A DNA stretch of 64,000 bases from Streptomyces sp. YIM 130001 (GTDB lineage Bacteria > Actinomycetota > Actinomycetes > Streptomycetales > Streptomycetaceae), in contig NZ_KZ984554.1 in the NCBI RefSeq assembly GCF_003574445.1, forward strand, positions 289,498-353,497, read 5' to 3'. Numbering within the stretch: position 1 is the first letter of the stretch; the number at the start of each line of letters is the position of its first letter. Below, piece by piece: positions 35,997 to 44,157 of the stretch. Position numbers and translations under genes: made by a program. Under the pieces are notes generated by a model. It was not told where the DNA came from, did not search any database, and was given only the letters and a program-made list of their open reading frames with translations.

Positions 35997-37082
35997 TCAC
36001 AGGTCGAGCACCAGCCGTGCCCCCCGCGCGCGGGAGACGCACAACAGCATGGAATCGGACCGCTCCGCGTCCGTGAGCAGCTCGTCGCGGTGGTCTATCT
36101 CACCCTCGACGACCCGCTGTTGGCAGGTACCGCAGAAGCCCTGCTCGCAGGAGTACGGCAGATCCGGCAGCTCCGCGCGCACCGCGGCGAGCACCGTGGA
36201 GTCGGCCGGCACGGTCACCGTGCGCCCGCTGCGCCGCAGTTCGACCTCGATCGGAGCGTTCCCCTCGACGGCGGCCGCCGGGGTGAAGCGCTCCAGATGC
36301 AACGGGCTGCCCGCCGGCAGGACCGCGGCCACCGCGTCCATCAGACCCTCGGGGCCGCAGCAGTACACCGACGTGGCCGGCGCAGCGGCGTCGAACAGGG
36401 CGCTCAGGTCCGGCAGTCCCGCCTCGTCCTGCGGGACGACGCTCACCCGCCCCCGTCCGGCGTCCAGCTTCTCGATCTCCGCGAGAAACGGCATCGACGC
36501 GCGCGTGGAGCCCCCGTACAGGAGCCGCCACTGGGCGCCGGCCGCGTCGGCTGCCCGCAGCATCGGCCACAGCGGGGTGATCCCGATACCGCCGGCGACG
36601 AACACGTAGGAGTGCGAAGGCACCAGTGGGAAGCGGTTGCGCGGTCCGCGGACCTCCACCTCGGTGCCCTCGTGCAGTTCCTCGTGCAGCTCGCGCGAGC
36701 CACCCCGGCCGCCGGCCACCAGACGTGCGGCGACGGTGTACGAGGACACCCCGAACGCGCCGGCCGGACCAGGCTCCCCGCACAGCGAGTACTGCCGCAT
36801 ACGGCCCGAGGGGAGCAGTACGTCGAGGTGGGCACCGGGCTCCCAGGCGGGCAACTGTCCGCCCGCACCGCGCGCTTCCAGGCGCAGTCGGACCACCGAG
36901 TCGGCGATCGTCTCGCGGCCGGTGACCACCAGGCGCATGGCACGCGCGCGTGGCCGTCCGCTGACCGGCACTTCGAGCGCGGGCAGCGGCCACAGCGGCG
37001 AGCGGGCGATCCTCCGACGCAGGGCCCGCCGGGCCAGCAGCGCCGCGCCCGCCACCGCGGCCGCGGTACGCAGTGAGGGCAT
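35997..37082 (-). CDS. Ferredoxin-NAD(P)H oxidoreductase with C-terminal 2Fe-2S domain
   Basis: This 361-residue electron-transfer protein has the phthalate-dioxygenase-reductase layout. A flavin-binding barrel with RQYS (96-99) is followed by an NAD(P)H-binding domain with GGIGITP (164-170) and YCCGPEGLM, and a plant-type 2Fe-2S domain with Cys312, Cys317, Cys320 and Cys348. Such reductases pass electrons from NAD(P)H to an oxygenase. Its ATG overlaps the stop of the upstream diiron-like gene by one base (TGATG), so the two are translationally coupled and the upstream protein is the obvious electron acceptor. A short hydrophobic N-terminus (AAAVAGAALLARRA) could tether it to the membrane. 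Confidence 0.92.
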   Translation of the reverse strand: MPSLRTAAAVAGAALLARRALRRRIARSPLWPLPALEVPVSGRPRARAMRLVVTGRETIADSVVRLRLEARGAGGQLPAWEPGAHLDVLLPSGRMRQYSLCGEPGPAGAFGVSSYTVAARLVAGGRGGSRELHEELHEGTEVEVRGPRNRFPLVPSHSYVFVAGGIGITPLWPMLRAADAAGAQWRLLYGGSTRASMPFLAEIEKLDAGRGRVSVVPQDEAGLPDLSALFDAAAPATSVYCCGPEGLMDAVAAVLPAGSPLHLERFTPAAAVEGNAPIEVELRRSGRTVTVPADSTVLAAVRAELPDLPYSCEQGFCGTCQQRVVEGEIDHRDELLTDAERSDSMLLCVSRARGARLVLDL

Positions 37083-37996
37083 CAGCCGGCTCCCGTCTCG
37101 CGGGCCTCGGCGGCCGTGGCCGCGGGCGAGCTCGCCAGGTACGCGACGGCCTGCTCCGTCGAGCCCTCCTGGGACGGGTGGTAGGAGCGCGACAGATAGC
37201 GGGGGATGGAGCGCACCATGGATCCGGTGGAGGGCAGTACGCCCGCACGGCCCCGCTCCACGAAGGCCCGCACCGACGCCCGGCCCTCGGTCAGCGTCGG
37301 GTCGTTCGCCATGAAGAAGCGGGTGCCGCGCTGCCACAGGAAGACCAGGGCACCGAAGGCGGTGGCCCAGGTGCGCACCCGGCGCGCGTACGAGCCGTCC
37401 ACGTGCAGGAAGAGCTCGAAGGCCACCGAACGGTGCTCGACCTCCTCGGCGCCGTGCCAGCGCAGCAGGTCGAGCATCGTCGGGTCCGCCTCGCGGCGGT
37501 CCAACTCGTCGGCGTTGAGCACCCAGTTGCCGAGGAAGGCGGTGTAGTGCTCGATGGCGGCGATGGTCGCCACCCGTTCCATCAGCCACCACTTGCGGGG
37601 CCGCCCGGGCGGCAGAGTGCGGTCACCGAGCAGTTTCTCGAAGAGCCAGTCGACCTGCGCGGTGTACGGGGTCGGGTCGAGGCCCTGCTCGCGCAGGTGG
37701 GGCAGCACCTCGTCGTGGGCCTGCGCGTGCATGGCCTCCTGGCCGATGAACCCGACGACGTCGGCGCGCAGTCGCTCGTCCTTGATGTACGGCAGGATCT
37801 GCTTGTAGACGTGCACGAACCAGCGTTCGCCGGCCGGCAGCAGCAGATGCAGCACGTTGATGGTGTGGGTGCTGAACGGATCGCCGGGAATCCAGTGCAG
37901 CGGTGTCTCGTCCCAGGCGAAGGAGACCTGCCGGGGTTTCAGGTCTATGTGCTCGGACGCGACGGGCTGCGGCAGCCGGGCCTGCGTATTAGACAT
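37082..37996 (-). CDS. PF10118-type predicted metal-dependent hydrolase with ferritin-like diiron motif
   Basis: This 304-residue protein belongs to the family annotated as predicted metal-dependent hydrolase. The visible ligands follow a ferritin-like four-helix diiron pattern: Glu57 (AGERWF), Glu87 and His90 (GQEAMH), Glu149 (IEHYTAF), and Glu185 with His188 (EEVEH). Because the next gene, coupled by a TGATG overlap, is a flavin/2Fe-2S reductase, a diiron oxygenase or desaturase role is more plausible than hydrolysis. The ATG at 37996 gives a clean N-terminus; a longer in-frame start exists at 38011. A near-palindrome spans the start. The substrate is unknown. Confidence 0.85.
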   Translation of the reverse strand: MSNTQARLPQPVASEHIDLKPRQVSFAWDETPLHWIPGDPFSTHTINVLHLLLPAGERWFVHVYKQILPYIKDERLRADVVGFIGQEAMHAQAHDEVLPHLREQGLDPTPYTAQVDWLFEKLLGDRTLPPGRPRKWWLMERVATIAAIEHYTAFLGNWVLNADELDRREADPTMLDLLRWHGAEEVEHRSVAFELFLHVDGSYARRVRTWATAFGALVFLWQRGTRFFMANDPTLTEGRASVRAFVERGRAGVLPSTGSMVRSIPRYLSRSYHPSQEGSTEQAVAYLASSPAATAAEARETGAG

Positions 37997-38005
37997 GCTG
38001 TCAAT
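37988..38005 (-). promoter_or_regulatory. Near-palindromic operator over the start of the diiron operon
   Basis: On the minus strand ATTGACAGCATGTCTAAT spans the ATG of the diiron-like gene. GACA and TGTC flank a GCA centre, with ATT and TAAT outside, a near-perfect dyad. TetR-family sites often look like this. The TetR gene at 35223 in the same operon is the candidate binder. The overlap suggests a leaderless or very short-leader transcript. Confidence 0.45.
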
Positions 38006-38072
38006 GTACTGAGGGGTAGGCGGGCGGCACACCCCTCGTGCAGCGGGAATCCTGCGGGGTGCGGACGGGCAC

Positions 38073-38145
38073 GGGGAAACGTTCCCCACGCGCGCGTGGG
38101 CAACGGGGAACGGGGTCCAGAAGGATCACACCCCACGCGCGCGTG
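38073..38145. other. Cluster of nested palindromes in a 248-base intergenic region
   Basis: GGGGAA-ACG-TTCCCC (38073-38087) runs into the perfect palindrome CCCACGCGCGCGTGGG (38085-38100), and CACGCGCGCGTG recurs at 38134-38145. The region separates two genes on the same strand. The symmetry may mark a terminator of the upstream gene or a regulator site; nothing else is visible here. Confidence 0.5.
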
Positions 38146-38244
38146 CACGTGCAGAGGAAGGAGGGTGGTCCGAAGTGCCGTCCCGCATACGCGCGCAGGA
38201 CGTTCCCGAAGCGCCGGCCGGTACGCGAGGACCGCCCGGCTGCC

Positions 38245-40170
38245 TCACCCGAGCGCCGCGATGGCGGAGCCGTCCTCGAGGGTGCCGCGCAGCGACGCCG
38301 TCGCGCCCTTCTCGGTGCGGACCGCCAGCAGCCCGCCACGGGCCGAACCCCGCGCGTCCCCCCTCGCCGTGACCGTGGCCAACTGGCGGCTGCCGCCGGC
38401 CAGCACGTACCAGCTGCCCGCCCGCGACTTCCACAGCACGCCCGCGAGCACCCGTGGCTGCCGCGGGCCGCAGGCCGGGGAGTCCTGCGCCTTCGCCGCG
38501 ATCGCCGCGGCCCCGTCGCCCGGCGCCTGGAACTGGGCGAGCGTCCGCGATCCGGTGCCGCGCCAGGTCTCCGCCCGGGTGCACACCCAGGTCGCCGAAC
38601 CGTTCGCCTCCGGGAGCCGCTGGGTGGCGTACGCCCAGGAGTTGACCGAACGGACACCGTGCGAGCGGACCGCGGTGAGATGGCAGGCGGCCCGCGACCA
38701 CTGCTGCCGGGCCGCGGTGCCCGAGACCTCCCCGGGGTCCTCGGGGCGGCCCGAAGTCAGTCGGGCCGGGGTCAGTTCGCCGAGGTCGGTGAGCAGCCGG
38801 GTGGCGCCCGCCTCGCGCACCTCGAGGGCGGTCCACGACTTACAGTCGCGCTGCTGTACGGGGCTGGCGAGCGCCTCGGTCACCCCCTGCTCCGACACCT
38901 GCAGCGTCCGAGCGTCCCCAGCCGGCTCGAGCAGGTCCCGGACCGCTGCCGTCCGCACCCAAGGGGCGGTCAGATAGCGGACCTTGTCGCTGCCCCTGCC
39001 GACGATCACCGCGCTCGCCGAGCCCTCCTCGGCGTGGTCCACGCGCGCGAAGTCCAGGGCCGCGTCGCCGCCGCCGTCCCGCGGCTCCGCGTAGCGGGCG
39101 ATCCGCAGGCCGTCGTGCAGGATCACCACACGGCTGCGACCCAGCTTCCCCGCGTACAGCAACTGGGCGGGACCGGGCGGCGGACCTGTCGCGGTGCCCG
39201 GTGTGTGCGACACCCGCACGGCATCGCCCGGCCGCGCCCAGGCGGTCAGCGCGCGCCCCAACAGGTTCTTGTCCCCGGTGAGTTCGCCGCGCGCGGGCCA
39301 GACCGTGAAGTCCCGGCGTGCGGACCGCTCCCAGTCACCGGTGCCGGCCCTGGTCAGCCGCGCGGGGTCGAGTGCCGCCTCGACGGCCGGGTTGTCCGCG
39401 TACCCGGCCGGAGCGTCGCCGCCACCCCAACCGTCGGCCGGAAGCCCGAGCAGCGTTCCGCACACCGCAGCCGCCACCAGTGAGACCAGGGCAGCCGTCC
39501 AGTGCCTGCGGCGCCGCAGCAGATCGGTCGGCCTGGCCTGCAGCGAACAGGCGTCGAACTCCGGCGAACCGAGCAGCTCCGCCGCCGTCCGACCGCACGG
39601 GGCCACGGCATCCGCCTCGACGAGCGCGCCGCGCGGATCCGCGACACCGGCGGCCACCAGTGCCCGGCGCACATCGGCGTCCGGCAGCTGCTCCAGGGTC
39701 CGTAGGACGTACGCGGCGCGACCGGGCGCAGAGAGTGCTGACAGCTCCTGGTCCAGGGCGAGTTCGGCCGCACCGCCGGAGCGCGGGAACAGGCTCAGCC
39801 CCCACACCCGCGGCAGCAGCGGTGCGAACGCGGCCCGGCCGAACAGGCCGGCGCTCCGGCGCGCCAGGGCCGCCCGCAGCACCCGCCCGCGCAGGAACGC
39901 GTACCCCGGACCGCCACCCGCGCCGCGCCCGCCACGCTGCCCCGGGACGTCCGGCATCCTGGTCGGCCCCCGGCCGCGCGGCAGGGCCCGCTGGACCAGG
40001 GCGTGCGCACGCAGGACCCGGCGGCTGCGCCCCAGCGACGGCGGCAGCACCAGGTAGCCGAGCCGTACGAGCCGTGGATAGTGCTCCACGAGCGCGGCCT
40101 CGGCCTGCTCCGTGTCGATCAGGGAGCCTGCCTCGGGGGTGGCCTGGGTGACGGCGTCCGGTGAGCTCAC
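38245..40170 (-). CDS. Single-pass membrane protein with degenerate sigma-factor-like N-terminus
   Basis: I do not recognise a named family for this 641-residue protein. Residues 20-65 (EQAEAALVEHYPRLVRLGYLV and on) resemble a degenerate sigma70 region 2, and 140-190 (ELSALSAPGRAAYVLRTLEQ and on) resemble region 4. One transmembrane helix follows (about 224-243), and then an extracytoplasmic part of about 390 residues with scattered Cys residues and repeated beta-rich segments. The cytosolic half could be a regulatory module tied to an external sensor domain. The GTG at 40170 is the chosen start; the ribosome site is weak, so the exact N-terminus is uncertain. It stands upstream of the diiron operon on the same strand. 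Confidence 0.75.
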   Translation of the reverse strand: MSSPDAVTQATPEAGSLIDTEQAEAALVEHYPRLVRLGYLVLPPSLGRSRRVLRAHALVQRALPRGRGPTRMPDVPGQRGGRGAGGGPGYAFLRGRVLRAALARRSAGLFGRAAFAPLLPRVWGLSLFPRSGGAAELALDQELSALSAPGRAAYVLRTLEQLPDADVRRALVAAGVADPRGALVEADAVAPCGRTAAELLGSPEFDACSLQARPTDLLRRRRHWTAALVSLVAAAVCGTLLGLPADGWGGGDAPAGYADNPAVEAALDPARLTRAGTGDWERSARRDFTVWPARGELTGDKNLLGRALTAWARPGDAVRVSHTPGTATGPPPGPAQLLYAGKLGRSRVVILHDGLRIARYAEPRDGGGDAALDFARVDHAEEGSASAVIVGRGSDKVRYLTAPWVRTAAVRDLLEPAGDARTLQVSEQGVTEALASPVQQRDCKSWTALEVREAGATRLLTDLGELTPARLTSGRPEDPGEVSGTAARQQWSRAACHLTAVRSHGVRSVNSWAYATQRLPEANGSATWVCTRAETWRGTGSRTLAQFQAPGDGAAAIAAKAQDSPACGPRQPRVLAGVLWKSRAGSWYVLAGGSRQLATVTARGDARGSARGGLLAVRTEKGATASLRGTLEDGSAIAALG

Positions 40171-40215
40171 ATTCAGCAGAACGAGCGAATCGTCCGATGG
40201 TCACTCGAACCCACC

Positions 40216-40248
40216 GTGCGCCCGGTCACGTCGGCCCACCGGGCGCAC
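40216..40248. terminator. Terminator after the GH89 gene
   Basis: Arms GTGCGCCCGGT (40216-40226) and ACCGGGCGCAC (40238-40248) pair perfectly around an 11-base loop. The hairpin lies 43 bases past the GH89 stop and upstream of the sigma-like gene, so it should separate the two transcripts. Confidence 0.7.
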
Positions 40249-40290
40249 CGACACGTGAACTCCATCTACGTCGAGGGGAGTTCGGCACGC

Positions 40291-43200
40291 TCAGGACAGC
40301 GACCAGGCACTGAACTCGACCGTTCCGCGCGCCCCGCTGCCACCGTGCGTGGCCGTCATGAACAGCCCCACGTCCTGCGCTGCGGCCGCCCCCGGCACGG
40401 TCACCGCGGCGACCGTCCGCCAGGTGCCACCGTCGTCCGTCGAGTACTCGGCGGTCAGCGCCCCGTCGGCACGCCCCAGGCGCAGCGTCACCGGCGCCGT
40501 GACGCCTTTGACCTGCTCATAGGTGTCGAGCGTGCCGTCGCCGTTCGTGTCGTAGGAGAACACCACTCCGTTCGACGGCGTCACGGAGAGATTGGCGAAA
40601 CCGGCGGAGCCCGGCGTGCCGAGCTCGTTGCGGACGATCACGCCCGCCCGCGCCCACCCGCCCGTCTTCTCCTGCGCATCGACCCGGACGGTGGCCCTGC
40701 CGCCGTCCCGCAGCGCCTGGGCCCGGTAAGCGGTGCCGAACTCCGCGTTCGCCTTCCACAGGTCCTGGCCCGCTCCGTTCACCGCGAACCGGTCCTCCAG
40801 CCTGCCGAACACCGCCGCATTGCTGGTGTACGTCCGCCAGCCCTCGCCCAGCGGCCCCGCCACGTACAGGCTCCCCTCGACGACACCCCGCACACGCCGC
40901 TCACCGGCCGGGCCGTACGACGTCGTCAGGGTGTACGGCAGCGGCAGCAGCGGGGACGTGAGCGGCTCGTCCGGCGCCGACACCCGCCAGCTCACCCGGC
41001 CGCTGCCCGCCGCCGGCACGGACGGCAGCGACGGCTCGCCGTCGGGCTCGGCCTCCGGCCCCCTCAGGGCGAAGTCGACACGCCCGGTGGCCCGCAGCCC
41101 GTTCACGTTCCGGAAATCGGCGTCCACGCGCGCGTGGCCACCCGGCGGGATCTGCACCGGGTCCGCCACCACGTCCACCGTCCCCTGATACGGAGCCCGG
41201 GACAGTACGTCGTGCACCCTGCGCGCGGTCCGGTAGGCGTCGTTCGGCGGGCGCAGCGGGTGGTCCTTGCGTTGCCGCCGGAAGGGTTCCTCGATCGCGT
41301 ACCAGTCGAAGGCCTCCGGCTCGCGGCCCGCCGCGAGTGCGTCCTCCAGCTCGTCCAAGTAGGCCTTCCACTGCGGCAGATGGAAGTCCCCGATGAGTCC
41401 GTGCCAGTCGCGGTTCGCGTAGTTGGCGAGCTTCCCGCCGTCCGCGGTGGGCCGGTCCGCCCAGGTGGTGACCAGGATGCGGGCCGTCTCCTCCAGCCGG
41501 TCCCGCTCGTCCGCCGAGGTGGCCGAACGGCGCGCGTCGTCGATCCACGGGCCGAGCAGGAAAGCCCGGTGCGCACCGGCCATCTCGTCACTGAGTTCCA
41601 TCAGCCGCAGCCACAGCCGGGACAGCGCACGAAAGGCGTCCAGATCGCCGCGCTCGTGGGCCGACTGCAGCTGAGGGATCAGCTGCCACGAGCGGTTGGC
41701 GAGCGCCTGCCGGCCCAGATCGGTGAGGTCGTAGCGGTAGGCGTCCGACCGGCGCAGCGGCTCACGTACGGAGAGCAGCGCGGCGAAGGCGCCGTCGAAG
41801 TCGGCGGAGTCGAAGGCAGGCGTGTGAGTGGCGTAGTTGGTGCCCGAGCGGGCGGTGAGGCTCGGCCGTGCGGCGAACACCGAATCGTGCGGCCGCCCGT
41901 CCTTGCTGGTGATCCGGTACGCCGTCTCGCGGAGCACCGCGAAGGCACGGCGGGCGTCCCGGTCCCGGCCGCCGTAGCGCAGATCCGCGTAACCGGCGAA
42001 CCACGCGGAGCGGTCCACCGGCTCCTTGCGCCAGGCCAGTTCGGAGAACAGCTCGAACGCCGCCGGGTCGCGCTCCGCGGCCTCCGGCATGTAGGCCGTC
42101 CCCTCCAGGGTCGAACCGGCTCGGTCCCGCCACTGCGTGAACCGCTCCGCCCACTGGTGCGTCTTGGCGCCGATCGTGGTGCGCCCGCCGAAGTTGGGGA
42201 TGGTGCCGAAGGCGTACGGGACCCCGCCCCAGTCCTCCTCCCGTTCGGTGACCGTCTCCAGGTCCGAGAGACCGTCGACGATCAGGAGGCGGTCCTTGTC
42301 GAGCGCGTCGATCACGTCGCGTCGCGGGTTCTCCTGCCAGCCGAGGATCGTCCACACCGCGTCGGGCCGCGCGGTGTGCAGTGCCCGCTCGACCGCGCGG
42401 GCGGCGTCCGGCACCGACACGTCGCCCGGTGTGCCGCCCTCGTGCAGCAGATCCATCTTGAACTGATCCACCGGGCCGAGGAGTTCGTCCAGATGCCGGT
42501 AGAAGGCGGCCGCCACGTCCTGGAAGACATCGGTGCGAGGGTCGAGCCAGTCGGGGCGCTTCAGGCCGTTCCAGTCGCCCTGCGGGACCGTTTCGGCGCC
42601 CGGATTGCGGTCCGCGAAGCCGTCGGGAACGGTGCCGAAGTAGCCGGGCAGTACCGGAGCGATGCCCAGATCCCGCATCCGGTCGGTGATCCGACGTCCC
42701 AAGTCGGCGCGCCGGCCGATGAGTTCGGCACTCAGCGGGCCCCCGTAGCCGCTCATGTTCTGCAGCAGCCACCAGGACTGGTGCGAGGGCGCCGGCAGCC
42801 AGGCGCGGGCCTCGGTGTCGGAGTAGCCGAAGTCCTTCAGGAGCCGGTGGTACACGGCCTCCATACCGACGGTGACCAGGGCCTCGTTGCAGCCGTGCAG
42901 GGCGAGCAGGTCGATCATCCGCTCCCAGCGCGGCCAGTCGGCGTACGGCGAGGTGTAACCGTCGTGGGTGTCGTTGAAGGCGAAGCGGTGCGGGACCGTC
43001 GCCGCGCGCTCCAGCGCTTCGGCCGGCGCGGGCAGTCGGCGCGGCAGCCCGAGTTGGCTTCCCGCCCACGAAAGGTGCGCCCCGCAGGTGTACTTGAGAT
43101 ACCAGTGGACGCCGGTCAGCGCGGCGGCGGGGCTGGTCGCGGCCACCGTGATCCGTCCCGTACCGCCGTCCACCCGGAAGCGGTCCCCGTCCGCGCGATC

Positions 43201-43401
43201 GCCCGGTGCGCCGGCCAGTTGCTCGACGCCGATCTGGTCGGCGTGGTCCGGCAGCAGCCGCCCCAGCGCGTCCTGGGCGGCCCCCATGCGCGCCGTGGAC
43301 GGCCGGGGCGCGGCGGCCGCGGTGGTGTACGACGCGAGTGCGGCGCCGGCGCCCAGCGCCGATGCCGTGCCGAGGAGTGTGCGTCGCGACAGTTCGGTCA
43401 T
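40291..43401 (-). CDS. Secreted GH89 alpha-N-acetylglucosaminidase
   Basis: This 1036-residue enzyme belongs to family GH89, which removes terminal alpha-linked N-acetylglucosamine from glycans. A twin-arginine signal (SRRTLLG at 5-11, then GTASALGAGAALASY) exports it folded. The GH89 core shows an N-terminal helper domain, the barrel with FNDTHDGYTSPYADWPRWER, QSWWLLQNMSGYGGP and TILGWQENPRRDV, and a helical C-domain. The last 160 or so residues form an added beta-sandwich with DTNGDGTLD, a calcium-loop-like motif. The ATG at 43401 fits the Tat signal. Likely targets are mucin or host/fungal glycans. It is divergent from a lipoprotein gene. Confidence 0.92.
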   Translation of the reverse strand: MTELSRRTLLGTASALGAGAALASYTTAAAAPRPSTARMGAAQDALGRLLPDHADQIGVEQLAGAPGDRADGDRFRVDGGTGRITVAATSPAAALTGVHWYLKYTCGAHLSWAGSQLGLPRRLPAPAEALERAATVPHRFAFNDTHDGYTSPYADWPRWERMIDLLALHGCNEALVTVGMEAVYHRLLKDFGYSDTEARAWLPAPSHQSWWLLQNMSGYGGPLSAELIGRRADLGRRITDRMRDLGIAPVLPGYFGTVPDGFADRNPGAETVPQGDWNGLKRPDWLDPRTDVFQDVAAAFYRHLDELLGPVDQFKMDLLHEGGTPGDVSVPDAARAVERALHTARPDAVWTILGWQENPRRDVIDALDKDRLLIVDGLSDLETVTEREEDWGGVPYAFGTIPNFGGRTTIGAKTHQWAERFTQWRDRAGSTLEGTAYMPEAAERDPAAFELFSELAWRKEPVDRSAWFAGYADLRYGGRDRDARRAFAVLRETAYRITSKDGRPHDSVFAARPSLTARSGTNYATHTPAFDSADFDGAFAALLSVREPLRRSDAYRYDLTDLGRQALANRSWQLIPQLQSAHERGDLDAFRALSRLWLRLMELSDEMAGAHRAFLLGPWIDDARRSATSADERDRLEETARILVTTWADRPTADGGKLANYANRDWHGLIGDFHLPQWKAYLDELEDALAAGREPEAFDWYAIEEPFRRQRKDHPLRPPNDAYRTARRVHDVLSRAPYQGTVDVVADPVQIPPGGHARVDADFRNVNGLRATGRVDFALRGPEAEPDGEPSLPSVPAAGSGRVSWRVSAPDEPLTSPLLPLPYTLTTSYGPAGERRVRGVVEGSLYVAGPLGEGWRTYTSNAAVFGRLEDRFAVNGAGQDLWKANAEFGTAYRAQALRDGGRATVRVDAQEKTGGWARAGVIVRNELGTPGSAGFANLSVTPSNGVVFSYDTNGDGTLDTYEQVKGVTAPVTLRLGRADGALTAEYSTDDGGTWRTVAAVTVPGAAAAQDVGLFMTATHGGSGARGTVEFSAWSLS

Positions 43402-43574
43402 CGGGGTGCCCCCACGCTGTGACGGAAATGGACCAGGTACTGGAACATCGGTGATGCCGGTGCCAACAGGTGCGTACGGCACGCACGTTAATGACGGGAC
43501 GAGGGGCGGGCAATGGTGCGCGGGAACCTGGCGTTTCGCCTCCGCGGGCCGTCCGTGGACGGCACCATGGGGGT

Positions 43575-44030
43575 ATGCGTGGACTGCAGGCAGGACCCCG
43601 TTCGGTGGCCGTCGTCGCGCTGTTCGCCCTGGTGACGGGCTGTGGTGCGGGCCACTCCGACGACTCCCGCGACGATGTGCCCGAGACGGCCACGGGCAGC
43701 CTGGAGCAGCTCGCCGGCAAGGTGGACTGCGAGCCGAACATCCAGACCGACGCGGACGAGCTGCGCCAGGCCAACTGCCGTAACGACGACGGCCGTTTCA
43801 TCCTCACCACGTTCGACACGGACCGCGGCCAGCGCGAGTGGATCAACGAGGCCAACGACTACGGCGGCACGTATCTGGTCGGCCGCAAGTGGGTCGCCGT
43901 CGGGAACCCGAAGGTGGTCACGGCGCTGCGCGGCCGGCTCGGGGGGACCGTGGAGGAGTCCGCACACCACTCAGGGAGCGGCGATGGGGGGAACGGGAAC
44001 TCGGGGCACTCCGGTCACCACGGGAGCTGA
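43575..44030 (+). CDS. Putative lipoprotein, 151 aa
   Basis: This small protein has a lipoprotein signal (VAVVALFALVTGC, lipobox LVTGC), so it should be anchored on the outer face of the membrane. The mature part contains two further Cys residues (KVDCEPNIQ and RQANCRNDD) that could form a disulphide, and a Gly/Ser/His-rich tail (HHSGSGDGGNGNSGHSGHHG). The Cys-Cys core is seen in small secreted actinobacterial proteins of unknown function. The ATG at 43575 is used. It is divergent from GH89 and convergent with the DUF1996 gene, with two hairpins between. Confidence 0.8.
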   Translation: MRGLQAGPRSVAVVALFALVTGCGAGHSDDSRDDVPETATGSLEQLAGKVDCEPNIQTDADELRQANCRNDDGRFILTTFDTDRGQREWINEANDYGGTYLVGRKWVAVGNPKVVTALRGRLGGTVEESAHHSGSGDGGNGNSGHSGHHGS

Positions 44031-44067
44031 CCGCGCAGGTTCTGGGGCGGGCGGGCCTGTTCCGGCC

Positions 44068-44130
44068 GACGCGGGGGCGGCCCCGCCGTGGGCCGCCCCC
44101 GCGTCGCCCGCCGCCCACCGGCGGCGGGCG
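44068..44130. terminator. Two adjacent hairpins between convergent genes
   Basis: GACGCGGGGGCGGCCC (44068-44083) pairs perfectly with GGGCCGCCCCCGCGTC (44090-44105), and CGCCCGCCGCC (44105-44115) with GGCGGCGGGCG (44120-44130). Together they form a strong bidirectional terminator for the lipoprotein and DUF1996 genes. Confidence 0.85.
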
Positions 44131-44157
44131 GGGATCAGGACGAGGTAGTGGTGAGGA

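Noticed and set aside
40216..43422. A 1068-codon open frame on the plus strand opposite GH89
   Set aside because: A shadow frame of the GH89 gene with the expected Arg/Pro/Val-rich composition.
43471..43485. TGCGT...ACGCA dyad between GH89 and the lipoprotein gene
   Set aside because: Five-base arms in GC-rich DNA are expected by chance.
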